A stretch of 15,442 nucleotides of DNA from an uncultured Oscillospiraceae bacterium (GCA_900553255.1 USCI01000058.1:1-15442); one strand, 5' to 3'; positions 1 through 6,672 are shown, counted from the stretch's first letter. The notes: a model not told the origin generated them from the sequence alone. Translations and numbers: made by a program.

Positions 1-4
1 CCGA

Positions 5-23
5 ACTTTCAAAACTGAATACC
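5..23 (+). repeat. boxA-like direct repeat, copy 1
   Basis: ACTTTCAAAACTGAATACC matches ACCTTGAAAACTGCATACC at 302-320 in 16 of 19 positions. The core resembles the boxA-containing stretch of Firmicutes rRNA leaders and spacers (CTTTGAAAACTGAATA), where NusB/S10 antitermination complexes load. Copy 1 stands just ahead of two intrinsic terminators (48-81 and 246-288). It is followed by a small GC hairpin (GCCGCC 25-30 with GGCGGC 35-40). The repeat is seen directly; the boxA role is inference. Confidence 0.4.
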
Positions 24-47
24 AGCCGCCCACCGGCGGCACCACCG

Positions 48-81
48 AGCAGGAAATCTTTGAAAGGTTTCCTGCTTTTTT
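48..81 (+). terminator. intrinsic terminator
   Basis: Perfect 9-bp stem AGCAGGAAA (48-56) with TTTCCTGCT (68-76), loop of 11 nt, then a run of six T (76-81). It would end transcription entering from the left of the window, or act as a conditional terminator after the boxA-like repeat at 5-23. Confidence 0.75.
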
Positions 82-140
82 ATGCCGTTTTTCAGAAGGA
101 GGACTGCTGATGGTATCAGAATACCAAGATAACTTGTGAA

Positions 141-236
141 ATGGCAATATATAGCTGGCTCTCTGGTGTATTCCGCAATGCTGTTCATGTTCGGAAAATG
201 AAGGTCCTCAAAAAACTTAAAAAAATTTTGGAATAA
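141..236 (+). CDS. putative 31-aa basic peptide, coupled to a 9-codon leader ORF
   Basis: A strong SD (AAGGAGGA, 96-103) precedes an ATG at 110 that opens a 9-codon ORF ending in TGA at 137-139. An ATG at 141, with only one base in between, opens a 31-residue frame that ends at 236 and finishes in a lysine/leucine-rich, potentially amphipathic helix (MKVLKKLKKILE). The ATG at 141 has no SD of its own, so it would rely on re-initiation. A competing overlapping frame, GTG 136 to TGA 201, encodes a 21-residue hydrophobic peptide, and its stop overlaps the internal ATG at 198 (ATGA). The unit is enclosed by two terminators. No family is recognised, and it may be non-coding. Confidence 0.22.
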   Translation: MAIYSWLSGVFRNAVHVRKMKVLKKLKKILE

Positions 237-245
237 TCGTTGTGC

Positions 246-288
246 AACCTCTCACCCTCAACGGCAAATAGGGTGAGAGGTTCTTTTT
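246..288 (+). terminator. strong intrinsic terminator
   Basis: Perfect 13-bp stem AACCTCTCACCCT (246-258) with AGGGTGAGAGGTT (270-282), 11-nt loop, then CTTTTT (283-288). It closes the tiny-ORF segment and isolates the following region unless antitermination operates. Confidence 0.85.
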
Positions 289-301
289 ATGGCCTCACGG
301 C

Positions 302-320
302 ACCTTGAAAACTGCATACC
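302..320 (+). repeat. boxA-like direct repeat, copy 2
   Basis: ACCTTGAAAACTGCATACC, the second copy of the repeat at 5-23 (16/19 identical). It starts 14 nt after the T-tract of the terminator at 246-288 and opens the long non-coding stretch before the toxin gene. The motif resembles Firmicutes rRNA-operon boxA sequences; function here is inferred. Confidence 0.4.
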
Positions 321-834
321 CATTCATCAAGCACATTCCCGCTGCTTTGGCGAAAGCCAAAGCCCAGGTAGCGGCTGCGCGGCGATCTGCCGGGAGAAAA
401 CAACGAGACACCACCGAAAAAAGAAATTGTAGGTCTTTGGTTTGTTCTTCCCAGCAAGGAGCGAGAAACAGCAGGCTGCCAGTACCGGGTGGCTCCCGGT
501 ACGGCCATGACCAGCAGCGGAGCGATACTCCCGTCCAGCCTAACGTCCGAGCGTTGAAGCGGCTCTATTTTGCCGTGATCCGTCGCAGGCAATGGGGGCG
601 GTTGCGTGAGAACCACGCGAGGGGTGAGATTCCCCGTGGAGCTGGTGAGCTGCCAGCCGTTTGATGACTTCCCGCAGTGTTCCGGGGTGTCGAGGACAAA
701 TAGGAACGCTTTGAAATATGGGCCGTACAGCAGGATGGGCCAATGAAAACAAGAGGATTGTTTTATCTCTCCCCGGCCTTCATTCATTCTGCTGTCCGGT
801 TCCTACATAGGCGGCACCAGCCGCCTGCATTTCA
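321..834 (+). ncRNA. hairpin-rich non-coding leader, candidate structured RNA
   Basis: About 500 nt without a convincing gene. Short open frames exist on both strands (for example 305-664 plus, 287-787 minus), but they are Arg/Pro/Ser-rich, lack good start sites and resemble no family I know. Local hairpins read in order: GCTTTGGC (344-351) with GCCAAAGC (356-363) closing a GAAA tetraloop; GTACCGGG (482-489) with CCCGGTAC (495-502); AACG (542-545) with CGTT (552-555); TTGCGTG (602-608) with CACGCGA (614-620, one G-U); GGGG (621-624) with CCCC (632-635); AGGCGGC (809-815) with GCCGCCT (820-826), just before the toxin SD. The GNRA loop and stem density suggest an RNA, perhaps the 5' leader of the toxin-int transcript. 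An origin-of-transfer or decayed genes are alternatives. Confidence 0.35.
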
Positions 835-851
835 AAGGGAGGTCATAAACC

Positions 852-1382
852 ATGAACAGAACATATCATCGTGGCGATATGTACTATGCCGATTTGGGCC
901 GGGGGATCGGCTCCGAGCAGGAAGGCTATCGCCCTGTCCTTATTATTCAGAACGATACTGGAAACAAGCACAGCCCCACGGTTATTGTGGCGGCCATATC
1001 CAGCAAAGTGGACGCCAAGGCCAAGCTGCCCACCCATTACCTTCTCAAAGCAGAGAACGGCCTGGAACTGCCTTCTCTGGTGCTGATGGAGCAGCTCCGC
1101 ACCATTGATAAAAGGCGGCTGGAAACGTACATCGGACATCTGGAGGAACAGCATATTCGCCGGCTCAACCGCGCCCTGGCTGTCAGTGTGGGATTAATCG
1201 AAGAAACACCGAAAAATTTAATTATGTGTCTTTGTCCGGCCTGTGCCAATAACTTCTACGGCACAGGCTCTTATTATTTGCGCAGGGTCCACCCTGGCCG
1301 GGTGGAAAAGGACATCTGCACCTACTGCGGCCAGCGGCCCGGTTTTGATTATGAAGTAGTAAAAAAGAAGGAAAGGAAGTGA
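852..1382 (+). CDS. MazF/PemK-family toxin fused to a C-terminal zinc ribbon
   Basis: 176 aa. Residues 5-118 form a full MazF/NdoA domain. RGDMYYADL, GSEQEGYRPVLIIQND, the KAKLPTH stretch and LMEQLRTIDKRRL closely follow Bacillus NdoA (EndoA), a sequence-specific mRNA interferase. The catalytic Arg is R27; the NdoA Thr48 position is Ser (S50). Residues 120-176 are an added tail with C126, C128-x2-C131 and C156-x2-C159, a likely zinc ribbon. NdoA itself stops near 116 aa. The SD AAGGGAGGT (835-843) with an 8-nt spacer fixes the start. No antitoxin gene of usual size lies directly upstream, where a mazE would be expected; the region there is non-coding. It is followed by xis and int with only a few bases between, so it belongs to the recombination module of the element, perhaps as a maintenance function. 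The family is secure; toxicity and target are not shown. Confidence 0.9.
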   Translation: MNRTYHRGDMYYADLGRGIGSEQEGYRPVLIIQNDTGNKHSPTVIVAAISSKVDAKAKLPTHYLLKAENGLELPSLVLMEQLRTIDKRRLETYIGHLEEQHIRRLNRALAVSVGLIEETPKNLIMCLCPACANNFYGTGSYYLRRVHPGRVEKDICTYCGQRPGFDYEVVKKKERK

Positions 1383-1385
1383 AGA

Positions 1386-1628
1386 TTGGATATGGAAAAG
1401 CTGATTACTCGTAAGGAGGCGGCAAAACTGTTGGGAATCAGCCTTGCCACCTTGGATGAAGCCAGAAACAGCGGTTTGATTTCCTATATTCAATATGTAC
1501 CGAATGGGTGCGTATATTTCACTTCTGCCTACCTTCAGGAATATGTTGCTAAATGCACCTATCGGGCAAAACCTGTGGAAAAGAAAGCAACCTACCGAAA
1601 TGTGCGAGGAAACAAATCGCACCTTTGA
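1386..1628 (+). CDS. excisionase-like helix-turn-helix protein
   Basis: 80 aa from a TTG at 1386, or 78 aa from the ATG at 1392. AAGGAAG (1373-1379) is 6 nt from the TTG and 12 nt from the ATG, so the TTG is favoured by spacing but not certain. Residues 5-55 (LITRKEAAKLLGIS, LATLDEARNSGLI, CVYFTSAYLQEYV) match the MerR-like winged helix of excisionase/DNA-binding family proteins. The tail is basic and would bind DNA. It begins 3 nt after the toxin stop and lies just before a tyrosine recombinase, the usual place for a recombination directionality factor. Its stop falls inside a hairpin and the putative int promoter. It could also be a plain transcriptional regulator of int. Confidence 0.8.
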   Translation: MDMEKLITRKEAAKLLGISLATLDEARNSGLISYIQYVPNGCVYFTSAYLQEYVAKCTYRAKPVEKKATYRNVRGNKSHL

Positions 1629-1653
1629 GCAAATCGTGCGGTTTTGGTAAAAC
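1614..1653 (+). promoter_or_regulatory. hairpin and putative promoter of the first integrase
   Basis: AAATCGCAC (1614-1622) can pair with GTGCGGTTT (1636-1644), 9 bp with one G-U, spanning the xis stop; it could attenuate read-through into int. In the same stretch TTGAGC (1625-1630) and TAAAAC (1648-1653) are separated by 17 nt. This is a weak promoter that lines up with the better promoter ahead of the second integrase (TTGATA/TATAAA at 2992-3020), since both are preceded by GCACCTTTGA. Confidence 0.35.
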
Positions 1654-1689
1654 AAAGATACAACACTGATTGCATTTGGAGGTAGAAAA

Positions 1690-2925
1690 ATGGCAGCAAA
1701 AAGAAAACGAATTCCCAGGTACAGCAAAGTCCAGATAAATGGGCATGAGTATTACAAAACAGATATTGAGGACGCAGATGGCAAACGGGTGATTCTTTAC
1801 GGAAAAACCCGCGAGGAAGTTTACGACAAGGAAATGGCGGCTCTTGAGCAAATCGACAACGCCACATTCCGGCGTAAATCCCCCACGGTCGCCGAGTATT
1901 GTGAAAAGTGGCTTCTGATGCAGTCCGTCCATATCCGTGCCACCACATTGATTGATTATACATCCAAGGTGCGGCGGCATATTATCAAGGAGCTGGGTGA
2001 GAAACGAATGGCCGATGTAACCCTGGATGACATCCAGGTTGCCCTTGTGCCAGTCTCTAAAAAGTCGGCTTCAGTATATAAGTCCGTGGTAATCCTCTAC
2101 AAGTCTATTTTCCGGGCGGCCAAGGAGAGCCATGTGATTGATACAAACCCGACGATATACCTTGAGGCAAAAGGCGGAGGCGTTCCGCAGGAGGAGCGGC
2201 AGGCTTTGACGGATGAACAGGTAGAACGGCTTTTGGACGCCATTCGCGGGTTGCCGCCCTATGTATTTGTGATGATTGGTCTGTATGCCGGACTGCGGCG
2301 GGAAGAAATCCTTGCGCTGCAATGGGATTCAGTATATCTGGATACAGAAGCGCCGTATCTGACGGTCCGGCGTGCGTGGCACACGGAACATAACAGGCCG
2401 GTTATTCTCACAGAGCTAAAAACAAAGGCTGCGGAGCGGAATATTCCTCTCCCGGATCGTTTGGCAGAGTGCTTGAAAGAGGCAAAGAAAAAATCGACAT
2501 CAGACTATGTAATTGCCAACCAGGATGGAGAGCCCTTGTCTTATACGCAGTTTAAGCGGCTTTGGCAGTATATCGTGACACGGACAGCAAAACCGAGGAT
2601 AGCTCGCAAACTTGTGGACGGGAAATATGTGAAGTATATGCTTTACCCGGAGCTGGGTGAAAAAGCCCGAAACAATGGTCATGTGGTATATAGCCTGGAT
2701 TTTGACGTTACGCCACACATGCTTCGTCATACCTACATCACAAATTTGATTCACGCTTCCGTAGACCCGAAAACAGTTCAATACTTGGCGGGCCATGAGA
2801 GCAGTAAGATCACGATGGACATTTATGCAAAGGTAAAGTACAACAAGCCGGAGCAACTGGCAGGGGTTTTAAGCGGGGCCTTTGCCGAATGGGATGGCGG
2901 TGAATACGAAGCGGCACAATCATAA
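1690..2925 (+). CDS. tyrosine recombinase/integrase (first of two)
   Basis: 411 aa, a complete phage/ICE-type integrase that would cut and rejoin att sites during excision and insertion. The N-terminus (residues 1-60, IPRYSK, GHEYYKTDIEDADGKR) looks like an arm-binding AP2-like domain. Residues 65-160 (PTVAEYCEKWLLMQ) are the SAM-like core-binding domain. The catalytic domain holds R203 (GLRREE), K244/K246 (TELKTKAAERNIPL), H343 and R346 (TPHMLRHT), H369 (LAGHES) and the nucleophile Y379 (MDIYAKV), so all active-site residues are present. The SD GGAGG (1678-1682), 7 nt before the ATG, is strong. It follows the xis-like gene and is ended by a terminator at 2946-2970. It is about half to 60% identical by eye to the next gene, so the unit appears duplicated. 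Confidence 0.95.
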   Translation: MAAKRKRIPRYSKVQINGHEYYKTDIEDADGKRVILYGKTREEVYDKEMAALEQIDNATFRRKSPTVAEYCEKWLLMQSVHIRATTLIDYTSKVRRHIIKELGEKRMADVTLDDIQVALVPVSKKSASVYKSVVILYKSIFRAAKESHVIDTNPTIYLEAKGGGVPQEERQALTDEQVERLLDAIRGLPPYVFVMIGLYAGLRREEILALQWDSVYLDTEAPYLTVRRAWHTEHNRPVILTELKTKAAERNIPLPDRLAECLKEAKKKSTSDYVIANQDGEPLSYTQFKRLWQYIVTRTAKPRIARKLVDGKYVKYMLYPELGEKARNNGHVVYSLDFDVTPHMLRHTYITNLIHASVDPKTVQYLAGHESSKITMDIYAKVKYNKPEQLAGVLSGAFAEWDGGEYEAAQS

Positions 2926-2945
2926 TCAGACAGAAAACGTACAAA

Positions 2946-2970
2946 GGGCGGGGAGTGTTCCCCGCCTTTT
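2946..2970 (+). terminator. intrinsic terminator after the first integrase
   Basis: GGCGGGG (2947-2953) pairs with CCCCGCC (2960-2966), 6-nt loop, followed by TTTT. It begins 21 nt after the int stop and separates the two integrase transcripts. Confidence 0.85.
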
Positions 2971-2991
2971 GCGTTTCCCAGAATTGCACCT

Positions 2992-3020
2992 TTGATAGAG
3001 CCATGGTTTTTCAGTATAAA
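2992..3020 (+). promoter_or_regulatory. promoter of the second integrase
   Basis: TTGATA (2992-2997), a 17-nt spacer, and TATAAA (3015-3020), 49 nt before the start codon. It lies directly after the terminator of the first integrase, so the second integrase is probably transcribed on its own. GCACCTTTGA (2986-2995) overlaps its -35 as it does ahead of the first integrase (1619-1628). Confidence 0.7.
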
Positions 3021-3069
3021 GAAGGTATCGGCGCTGAAATACATATTAAAATAGAAAGGAACAGAAACC

Positions 3070-4281
3070 ATGGCGAAAAAACAAGAAAATGTTCCCCGGT
3101 ATGGCACTACCATGCGGAGGGGGATTCAATATTACAGGACTCGGATCACCGATGCCGATGGAAAGAGAGTGGACTTGTATGCTGAAACCTGCGAGGAACT
3201 CCAGCTAAAGGAGATGGAGGCCCGACGCCAGGTAGAGGAGGCGGTTTTCCGCAGAAAACATCCAACGGTGGCAGAGTATTGCGAGAAGTGGCTGCTCATG
3301 CAGTCGGCAAAGGTATCTTCCGGCACGTTGAGAGGATATACCCAGACCATGAACAACTATATTGTCAAACCTTTAGGCGATATGTATCTTGAGGATGTGA
3401 CTGCAGACGATATTCGGCTTGCGATGATTCCATTGGCTTCAAAATCTGCTGGATTGTATAGTAAGGTAAATATGCTCCTGAAATGTGTCTTTTATTCGGC
3501 AGAGCGAAGCCAGTTACTTGAATATAATCCCTGTGAGGGACTCTCGGCCAAAGGGGGAAAACCGGGGAAAAAGATAAATACCTTGACGGATGAGCAAGTG
3601 AAGCTGCTTTTAGATACTGTCCGAGGACTTCCACCCTATACCTTTATAATGATCGCTTTATATTCCGGTCTGCGGCGCGAAGAAATTTTGGGACTGCAAT
3701 GGGACTGCGTATTTCTGGATGTTCCTACGCCGTACATCTCTGTACGGAGAGCATGGCGCTCAGAAAATAACAGGCCGGTGATTTCCACAACGCTGAAAAC
3801 GAAGGCGGCTCGGAGAGATATTCCGATCCCAAAGTGTTTGACAGACTGCCTGCGGGAAGTGAAAGAGAAAACCGAATCGGAATATGTGGTTGCTGACAGA
3901 AATGGAAATCCTCTTTCATCTTCGCAGTTTCAGCGGGTATGGAAATATGTAACCGTTCGCTCTACGAAACCCCATAACTATTATAAGTATGTAAATGGCC
4001 AGTGCGTGAAGTGTACGGTAACGCCTACCCCTGGCAGTCATCAGAAAAATAACCCGAAGTTAGTGTATGCCATTGACTTTGATGTAACCCCACATCAACT
4101 TCGTCACACCTATATTACTAACCTGCTGTATGCAGGCATTGACCCAAAAACTGTTCAATATCTTGCCGGGCATGAAAACAGTAAGACGACTATGGACATT
4201 TACGCGCAGGTGAAGTATAATAAACCGGAGGAACTTCTGAGTGTTGTAAATGCTGCATTTGCTCCATCTGTTGGTGTCTAA
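3070..4281 (+). CDS. tyrosine recombinase/integrase (second, paralogous)
   Basis: 403 aa with the same layout as the upstream paralogue: N-terminal arm-binding region (VPRYGTTMRRG, residues 8-18), core-binding domain from PTVAEYCEKWLLMQ (65-78), and a complete catalytic domain with R202, K243/K245, H342, R345, H368 and Y378. Nothing indicates decay. The SD AAAGGAA sits about 9 nt before the ATG. It has its own promoter and no xis-like gene of its own. Identity with the first integrase is strongest in the catalytic blocks (FDVTPH.LRHTYITNL, DPKTVQYLAGHE) and weaker in the core-binding region, as expected if the two recognise different or diverged att sites. It may belong to a second, accreted element or work together with the first integrase. 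The element end is expected soon after the stop. Confidence 0.94.
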   Translation: MAKKQENVPRYGTTMRRGIQYYRTRITDADGKRVDLYAETCEELQLKEMEARRQVEEAVFRRKHPTVAEYCEKWLLMQSAKVSSGTLRGYTQTMNNYIVKPLGDMYLEDVTADDIRLAMIPLASKSAGLYSKVNMLLKCVFYSAERSQLLEYNPCEGLSAKGGKPGKKINTLTDEQVKLLLDTVRGLPPYTFIMIALYSGLRREEILGLQWDCVFLDVPTPYISVRRAWRSENNRPVISTTLKTKAARRDIPIPKCLTDCLREVKEKTESEYVVADRNGNPLSSSQFQRVWKYVTVRSTKPHNYYKYVNGQCVKCTVTPTPGSHQKNNPKLVYAIDFDVTPHQLRHTYITNLLYAGIDPKTVQYLAGHENSKTTMDIYAQVKYNKPEELLSVVNAAFAPSVGV

Positions 4282-4508
4282 AATGCCCCCATTTTTATGA
4301 TTAAATACTGGGGCAACATTTGAGGGCAGAGGCCAAAAAGCCCATAAAATCAAGGAAAACCGGCGCTAAACTGTACGCCAGTACGGACTCAAGGGCGCCC
4401 GCCGTGCGCCGCAGTTCAGCAAGCGCTGATTTTTTTCCGATGTCTGCGCGTGTTGCTGATACGCCTTCCGGCGGGAGCGCGTTCCTGCCGGATACAACAC
4501 AGAAGCAT
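4282..4508. other. gene-free, hairpin-rich intergenic stretch; likely contains the element boundary
   Basis: No credible gene. TGCCCC (4284-4289) pairs with GGGGCA (4310-4315) directly after the int stop. TCAGC (4416-4420) pairs with GCTGA (4425-4429) and is followed by seven T, a short terminator-like hairpin. TCCGGCGGGA (4467-4476) pairs with TCCTGCCGGA (4483-4492), 10 bp with one G-U. The att site could not be located because the other end of the element is outside the window. The cluster of stems ahead of the terminator at 4509-4542 could be a small RNA or a dispersed intergenic repeat. Confidence 0.4.
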
Positions 4509-4542
4509 AAAAACAGGAGCCCTTGTTGGGGCTCCTGTTTTT
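4509..4542. terminator. strong bidirectional terminator
   Basis: Perfect 14-bp stem, AAAAACAGGAGCCC (4509-4522) with GGGCTCCTGTTTTT (4529-4542), 6-nt loop TTGTTG. The A-run and T-run give a U-tract on either strand, so it can stop transcripts from the integrases on plus and from the MATE operon on minus, which converge here. From 4543 to 4674 I see only a small hairpin (ACCGGC 4595-4600 with GCCGGT 4606-4611). Confidence 0.88.
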
Positions 4543-4674
4543 CATTGGTGCCGGCGGTGGTTGCCGCAAAAAGCATTTGTACTTCAACCAACAGACCGGC
4601 TGTCTGCCGGTTTACGGACTGCGGAACAAGCGATACGGCCTGTAGCCATTATGAGACCTGCTCAAGCCATCGAT

Positions 4675-6066
4675 TTAGTCCGCGTGACTATGTCTTGTTC
4701 GTCGGATATTCGGCGGCGGGGGGGCAGGGGATTCCGGCCGCGAGAGTTCTCGGTGCATTTTTAGCAGGATTACACCGGAGAGGACGGCCGCCAGGACGGC
4801 GGTTCCTGCAAAATTCAGCCAGATCCCGGTCAGTCCCAGCGGCCAAAGCAGGATGACAAGGATCAGCGGGAAAACCAGTGCTGTGGAAACCGAGATGATC
4901 GAGGCGGGCAGGGATTTTTCGATGGCAAGCATATAGCTTTGCGTGGCAAAGGAAAACCAGCGCACGACATAGGTGAGGCTGAACAGCCGCAGTGCGCCGA
5001 CCGCCATGCCCATAACGTCCTGCCCGGCATCCGCCATAAACAAAAGGGTGATTTGCTCCGGGAACAAAGCGATCACCAGAACCGCCAGGAGAGAGACGAG
5101 GCCACTGGCGGAAAAGCAGCACTTTTCTATCGCCCGTACGCGGGCGAATTTGCCGGCACCCCAGTTATACCCCACAGCGGGCTGGAGAGAATCGCACATC
5201 CCATAAAGAAGGGGCTGAATAAACCCGTCCGCATACATCAGGATGCCGTAAACCGAAACGGCGGATTCGCCTCCCATGCGCACCAGAATGGCGTTGAGCA
5301 GTATGGAGGTAATGCGGCCCGCGATATTGTTTAAAAAGTTTGGGCTGCCGCAAGACACGATCTGCCGGATCATGCCGGTTTGAAACCGCGGCTTACAGAA
5401 GCGCAGCAGAGTCTTTCCCCGAAGGAAGGGAACCACAGCCAGGAAAGCGCTGATAAACATACCGGTACAGGTGGCCAGGGCGGCTGCCCAGATCCCCCAG
5501 CGGAATACGGCCAGAAACAGAAATTCCAGCACCCCGCTTAATACCGACATCAGGATATTCAGAAACATACTGCCGCGTATGATCCCGCAGATGCGCAGAA
5601 AGTTGTCCATCGCAAAGACGATGGTTGTCACAGGGGAACACAATGCGTACACCCGGATGTATTGCACGGCCAGATCAGCGAACTCCCCTTCGGCTCCCAT
5701 CAGACGAATCAGCAGCGGTGCGGCGGTATACAGAACGGCACCGATCAGGACACCTGTTCCCACGATCAGGAGACAGGCGCAGGTAAATATATTATTGGCT
5801 TCCCGATTCTGCTTTCTGCCCAGACTGATCGAGATGGGGACCGATGCGCCCATGCCGATTAAATCGGCAAGAGAAAAATTGATGATGACAAACGGCATGG
5901 CAAGATTCACTGCCGCAAAGGCTGTCGGCCCCAGAAAATGCCCGACGAAAACGCCGTCAAGGGTCTGATACAACGCCGAGGCCAGCATGCTGATGGCGCC
6001 GGGTATGGAGGCAAGCAAGAACAGCCTCAGCGGTGAGGTTTTTAAAAATAAGGTGTTTGACTGCAT
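4675..6066 (-). CDS. MATE-family multidrug/sodium antiporter
   Basis: 463 aa integral membrane protein with about 12 hydrophobic segments and the twin MatE repeat. The N-terminal half holds PGAISMLASALYQTLDGVFVG and the PISISLGRKQ loop; the second half has VSVYGILMYAD, QPAVGYNWGAG and the VRWFSF segment, typical of DinF/MepA-type clostridial MATE proteins. These export cationic drugs in exchange for Na+ or H+. The frame stays open upstream to 6183, but the ATG at 6066 is chosen: it has AAGGAA 8 nt before it and starts the conserved LRLFLLASIPG region, whereas the longer form would run through the regulator gene. It lies 13 nt after marR, in one operon. The C-terminus is a Pro/Arg-rich tail encoded across a C7 run (4718-4724 on plus), so its exact end is a little uncertain. 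The substrate cannot be told. Confidence 0.93.
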   Translation of the reverse strand: MQSNTLFLKTSPLRLFLLASIPGAISMLASALYQTLDGVFVGHFLGPTAFAAVNLAMPFVIINFSLADLIGMGASVPISISLGRKQNREANNIFTCACLLIVGTGVLIGAVLYTAAPLLIRLMGAEGEFADLAVQYIRVYALCSPVTTIVFAMDNFLRICGIIRGSMFLNILMSVLSGVLEFLFLAVFRWGIWAAALATCTGMFISAFLAVVPFLRGKTLLRFCKPRFQTGMIRQIVSCGSPNFLNNIAGRITSILLNAILVRMGGESAVSVYGILMYADGFIQPLLYGMCDSLQPAVGYNWGAGKFARVRAIEKCCFSASGLVSLLAVLVIALFPEQITLLFMADAGQDVMGMAVGALRLFSLTYVVRWFSFATQSYMLAIEKSLPASIISVSTALVFPLILVILLWPLGLTGIWLNFAGTAVLAAVLSGVILLKMHRELSRPESPAPPPPNIRRTRHSHAD

Positions 6067-6079
6067 AAATATCGTTCCT

Positions 6080-6559
6080 TCATTCTTTTCCTGCTGATGC
6101 CCGGGCTGCGGCGGCGATGGCTTTTTCGACCGCCTTTTGGAAAAGTGCCGTCCTTTTTTGTGAGAGAAAGACCAAATCAGCACGCTCCCGTTCGCTTAAC
6201 TGAGCGAAGGAAACGGTTTCTGCTTCCAGCAGCGGAGGGATGATCTTCCGGGCGAATGCTTTTCCGGTGTCCGTCAGGGTGACCTGTTTGCTTTTCCGGT
6301 TCCCCGACAAGGGAAGCAGCGTAATGTAGCCTTGCCTTTCCAGGTTTTTCAGGGAGGTGTTGACCGTTTGCTTCGGGTATGACCACATTTCACATATTTC
6401 CGATTGTGTACATCCGTCGCCCTGGAGCCAGGCGATATACAGAATCCACAAGGCGGTGTCGGATAATTCTACGCTGACGGCGTAATTATGATACAGATCA
6501 TTCAGCAGTTTGTCGTTCTGATTCAGCAGGGCCAGTTGTTGAGCCAATGGTGAATCCAT
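6080..6559 (-). CDS. MarR-family transcriptional regulator
   Basis: 159 aa. The winged helix-turn-helix spans about residues 35-100: TQSEICEMWSYPKQTVNTSLKNLERQGYI is the helix-turn-helix, and SGNRKSKQVTLTDTG is the beta wing ending in the family's T.TG motif. The flanking helices should form the dimer interface. The ATG at 6559 is preferred to the in-frame codon at 6592 because AAGGAAGGGAATTAT directly precedes it. It is first in an operon with the MATE gene. An inverted repeat inside its own promoter suggests autorepression relieved by a ligand, the usual MarR arrangement for drug exporters. The family is clear; the ligand is unknown. Confidence 0.92.
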   Translation of the reverse strand: MDSPLAQQLALLNQNDKLLNDLYHNYAVSVELSDTALWILYIAWLQGDGCTQSEICEMWSYPKQTVNTSLKNLERQGYITLLPLSGNRKSKQVTLTDTGKAFARKIIPPLLEAETVSFAQLSERERADLVFLSQKRTALFQKAVEKAIAAAARASAGKE

Positions 6560-6643
6560 ATAATTCCCTTCCTTGAGAGCAGATGGAATCATCCGCGCCC
6601 GGATTTATGATTTTCCACGTAAATCTGCGCCCGGACAGAAGGC

Positions 6644-6672
6644 ATTATAGTCCGATACCGGATTATTGTCAA
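6644..6672 (-). promoter_or_regulatory. consensus promoter of marR-MATE with likely MarR operator
   Basis: On the minus strand TTGACA (6672-6667), 17-nt spacer, TATAAT (6649-6644): a perfect sigma-A consensus. An inverted repeat, TAATCCG-GTAT-CGGACTA (6665-6648, 7-bp arms with one mismatch), fills the spacer and touches the -10, where a bound MarR dimer would block RNA polymerase. Confidence 0.85.

Noticed and set aside
305..664. 119-codon open frame on the plus strand
   Set aside because: Weak start, very Arg-rich, no recognisable domain, and it runs through several hairpins; not supported as a gene.
287..787. 166-codon open frame on the minus strand over the structured region
   Set aside because: Composition is Pro/Ser/Arg-rich, it starts inside a terminator T-tract without an SD, and it overlaps many RNA-like hairpins; it looks like a fortuitous frame.
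4301..4856. Open frames on both strands after the second integrase
   Set aside because: They cross the 14-bp bidirectional terminator, or antisense the end of the MATE gene, and show no domain or SD.
6067..6183. Longer N-terminus for the MATE protein
   Set aside because: It would overlap marR and adds a basic, non-membrane stretch; the ATG at 6066 has a proper SD and begins the conserved region.
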